Shown here: positions 63,156 to 64,000 of the stretch, in pieces | Layout of the letters: every line of letters begins with the position of its first letter | Numbering within the stretch: position 1 is the first letter of the stretch | Source: Archangium minus | GTDB lineage: Bacteria > Myxococcota > Myxococcia > Myxococcales > Myxococcaceae | Direction: 5' to 3' | Length of the DNA: 64,000 nucleotides | Assembly: GCF_044360475.1 (NCBI RefSeq) | Contig: NZ_CP043494.1 | Coordinates: 1,798,001 to 1,862,000, forward strand | The notes under the pieces: generated by a model | Told to the model about the DNA's origin: nothing | Database searches by the model: none | Seen by the model: only the letters and a program-made list of their open reading frames with translations | Position numbers and translations under genes: made by a program

Positions 63156-64000
63156 TCACGGGTGCGCGCTTACGGGCGAGGCACCGATGAAGTGGCGCAC
63201 GGAGGGCGGCTGTGCGTTGCGATGCAGCGCGCGAAGCTTGTCCTGCAGGTGCTTTTCCTCGTGGGTGACACGCTCATGCTGGCGAAGATGCTCCAGCCAG
63301 GAATCGACGACGAAGTATTCGAGAAAGCGACCTGACTGCGCCGCGTCTTCCATCACACCCCACTGCACCGCACCGTCGCGCCGGCGGGTTCCTCCGAGCT
63401 GGTGGATGTGGTGCAGGAACTCTCCGCGATCCGCTGGCTTGATGAGGTATTCCACCGTTACCAGCACCGGACCGCGCTCGTGGTCGAGCTTCGCGTCCAG
63501 GATCGGCTGCGCCCAATGTGCGGACGGGCTGGTATCCCGCGTCATGGCCGCGCCCAACCGGAAACGCAGCGAGAAGACACCTGCGAGTACCGCCGACACC
63601 GCCGCCCAGGTCAGCGCCGCTCCCGTGCCGGCGTGCTGCGCGATCGTGCCCCAGAGCAGGCTGCCTCCCGCCATGCCCGCCGAGAAGACCACGATGTAGA
63701 GCGACAGCGCTCGGGCACGTACCCAGGCGGGGACCGAGACCTGCGCGGCTGTCTGGAGCGATGACAGCACGGTGATCCACGACACGCCGTTGACCAGCAT
63801 TGCCACGCACAGGATCCGGAGGTCGCGGGTTCCTGCCAGGGCCAGCATGGTGAGGGAGTAGAGCAGGGTCGCGGCTGGCACCAGGCTGTCGACATCGAAC
63901 CGCCTCCGGAGCCGCGGCAACGCGATGGCGCCACCGATCGCCCCCGCACCGATGAACCCTAGCAACATTCCATAGGTGCCCGCCCCCGCGGAAAGCTCCT
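63156..64000 (-). CDS. MFS transporter with C-terminal ABM-like domain (partial)
   Basis: The frame is open to the window edge, so the N-terminus is missing. The visible part begins ELSAGAGTYGMLLGFIGAGAIGG, typical of the second half of MFS_3 (EntS-like) exporters, with six or so hydrophobic helices. After about residue 175 of the visible part comes a soluble domain, LVTVEYLIKPADRGEFLHHI, then FLEYFVVDSWLEHLRQHERVT, which has the form of an antibiotic biosynthesis monooxygenase (dimeric alpha-beta barrel) module; this pairing is known in the family. The cargo is unknown. Confidence 0.75.
   Translation of the reverse strand, partial: ELSAGAGTYGMLLGFIGAGAIGGAIALPRLRRRFDVDSLVPAATLLYSLTMLALAGTRDLRILCVAMLVNGVSWITVLSSLQTAAQVSVPAWVRARALSLYIVVFSAGMAGGSLLWGTIAQHAGTGAALTWAAVSAVLAGVFSLRFRLGAAMTRDTSPSAHWAQPILDAKLDHERGPVLVTVEYLIKPADRGEFLHHIHQLGGTRRRDGAVQWGVMEDAAQSGRFLEYFVVDSWLEHLRQHERVTHEEKHLQDKLRALHRNAQPPSVRHFIGASPVSAHP

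Overview
The window looks like a chromosome segment of a myxobacterium, most likely of the Cystobacterineae (the Archangium/Cystobacter/Stigmatella/Myxococcus side). The reasons are high G+C third positions, a light-type carotenoid operon ending in paired MerR/B12 regulators of the CarA and CarH type, eukaryotic-like Ser/Thr kinases, an FHA-PAS-kinase hybrid, and many secreted lipoproteins with HYR, kelch, FN3, DUF4082 or short-repeat architectures. Family names come from motif reading by eye; no database search was run.

Region 1 (1-10671) is a carotenoid operon on the + strand: crtI, crtB, a class II HMG-CoA reductase, crtD, crtC, a glycosyltransferase, crtYc, crtYd, an acyltransferase, carA and carH. 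All nine junctions from crtI to carA overlap by 4 nt (ATGA or GTGA). The set fits synthesis of a cyclised, 1-hydroxylated, glycosylated and acylated carotenoid, with precursor supply (HMG-CoA reductase) and control (CarA/CarH) in the same transcript. A stretch matching half of a dispersed repeat lies in frame inside the glycosyltransferase gene.

Region 2 (10732-24297) holds an amidohydrolase lipoprotein, a papain-fold toxin-like secreted protein and a two-repeat partner in one overlapping run, then a POT peptide transporter, an acetolactate-synthase-like TPP enzyme, a SpoIIAA/STAS-like protein, an M24 peptidase lipoprotein, a complete copy of the repeat element, HMG-CoA synthase, a DUF2071 protein, and a phytase-like lipoprotein with an apparently rearranged GDPD domain inside it.

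Region 3 (24374-38825) contains an NGLSL-repeat lipoprotein, a Ser/Thr kinase divergent from an FHA-PAS-PAS-histidine kinase-receiver protein that overlaps an OPT transporter, a very large kinase-AAA-TPR protein, and a sugar ABC importer lacking an ATPase gene.

Region 4 (39037-49246) is more accessory: a tRNA-like remnant beside an LRR protein of lower G+C, a 1457-residue HYR/kelch lipoprotein, a PTH2-like protein, a LysR regulator divergent from RNA 2'-phosphotransferase (kptA), a RibD-C/DHFR-like reductase and an unknown membrane protein.

Region 5 (49371-64000) has a wax-synthase-like membrane acyltransferase, two tandem NAD-binding paralogues divergent from a TetR regulator, a membrane protein, a VOC-family gene cut short by the repeat, a PhyH dioxygenase, a palindrome-rich control region in front of an internally duplicated secreted protein, an M14 carboxypeptidase-methyltransferase-DUF4082 run, a HExxH metalloprotease with four C-terminal repeats, and an MFS-ABM gene running off the edge. 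I saw no rRNA, no complete tRNA, no CRISPR array and no intact insertion sequence.
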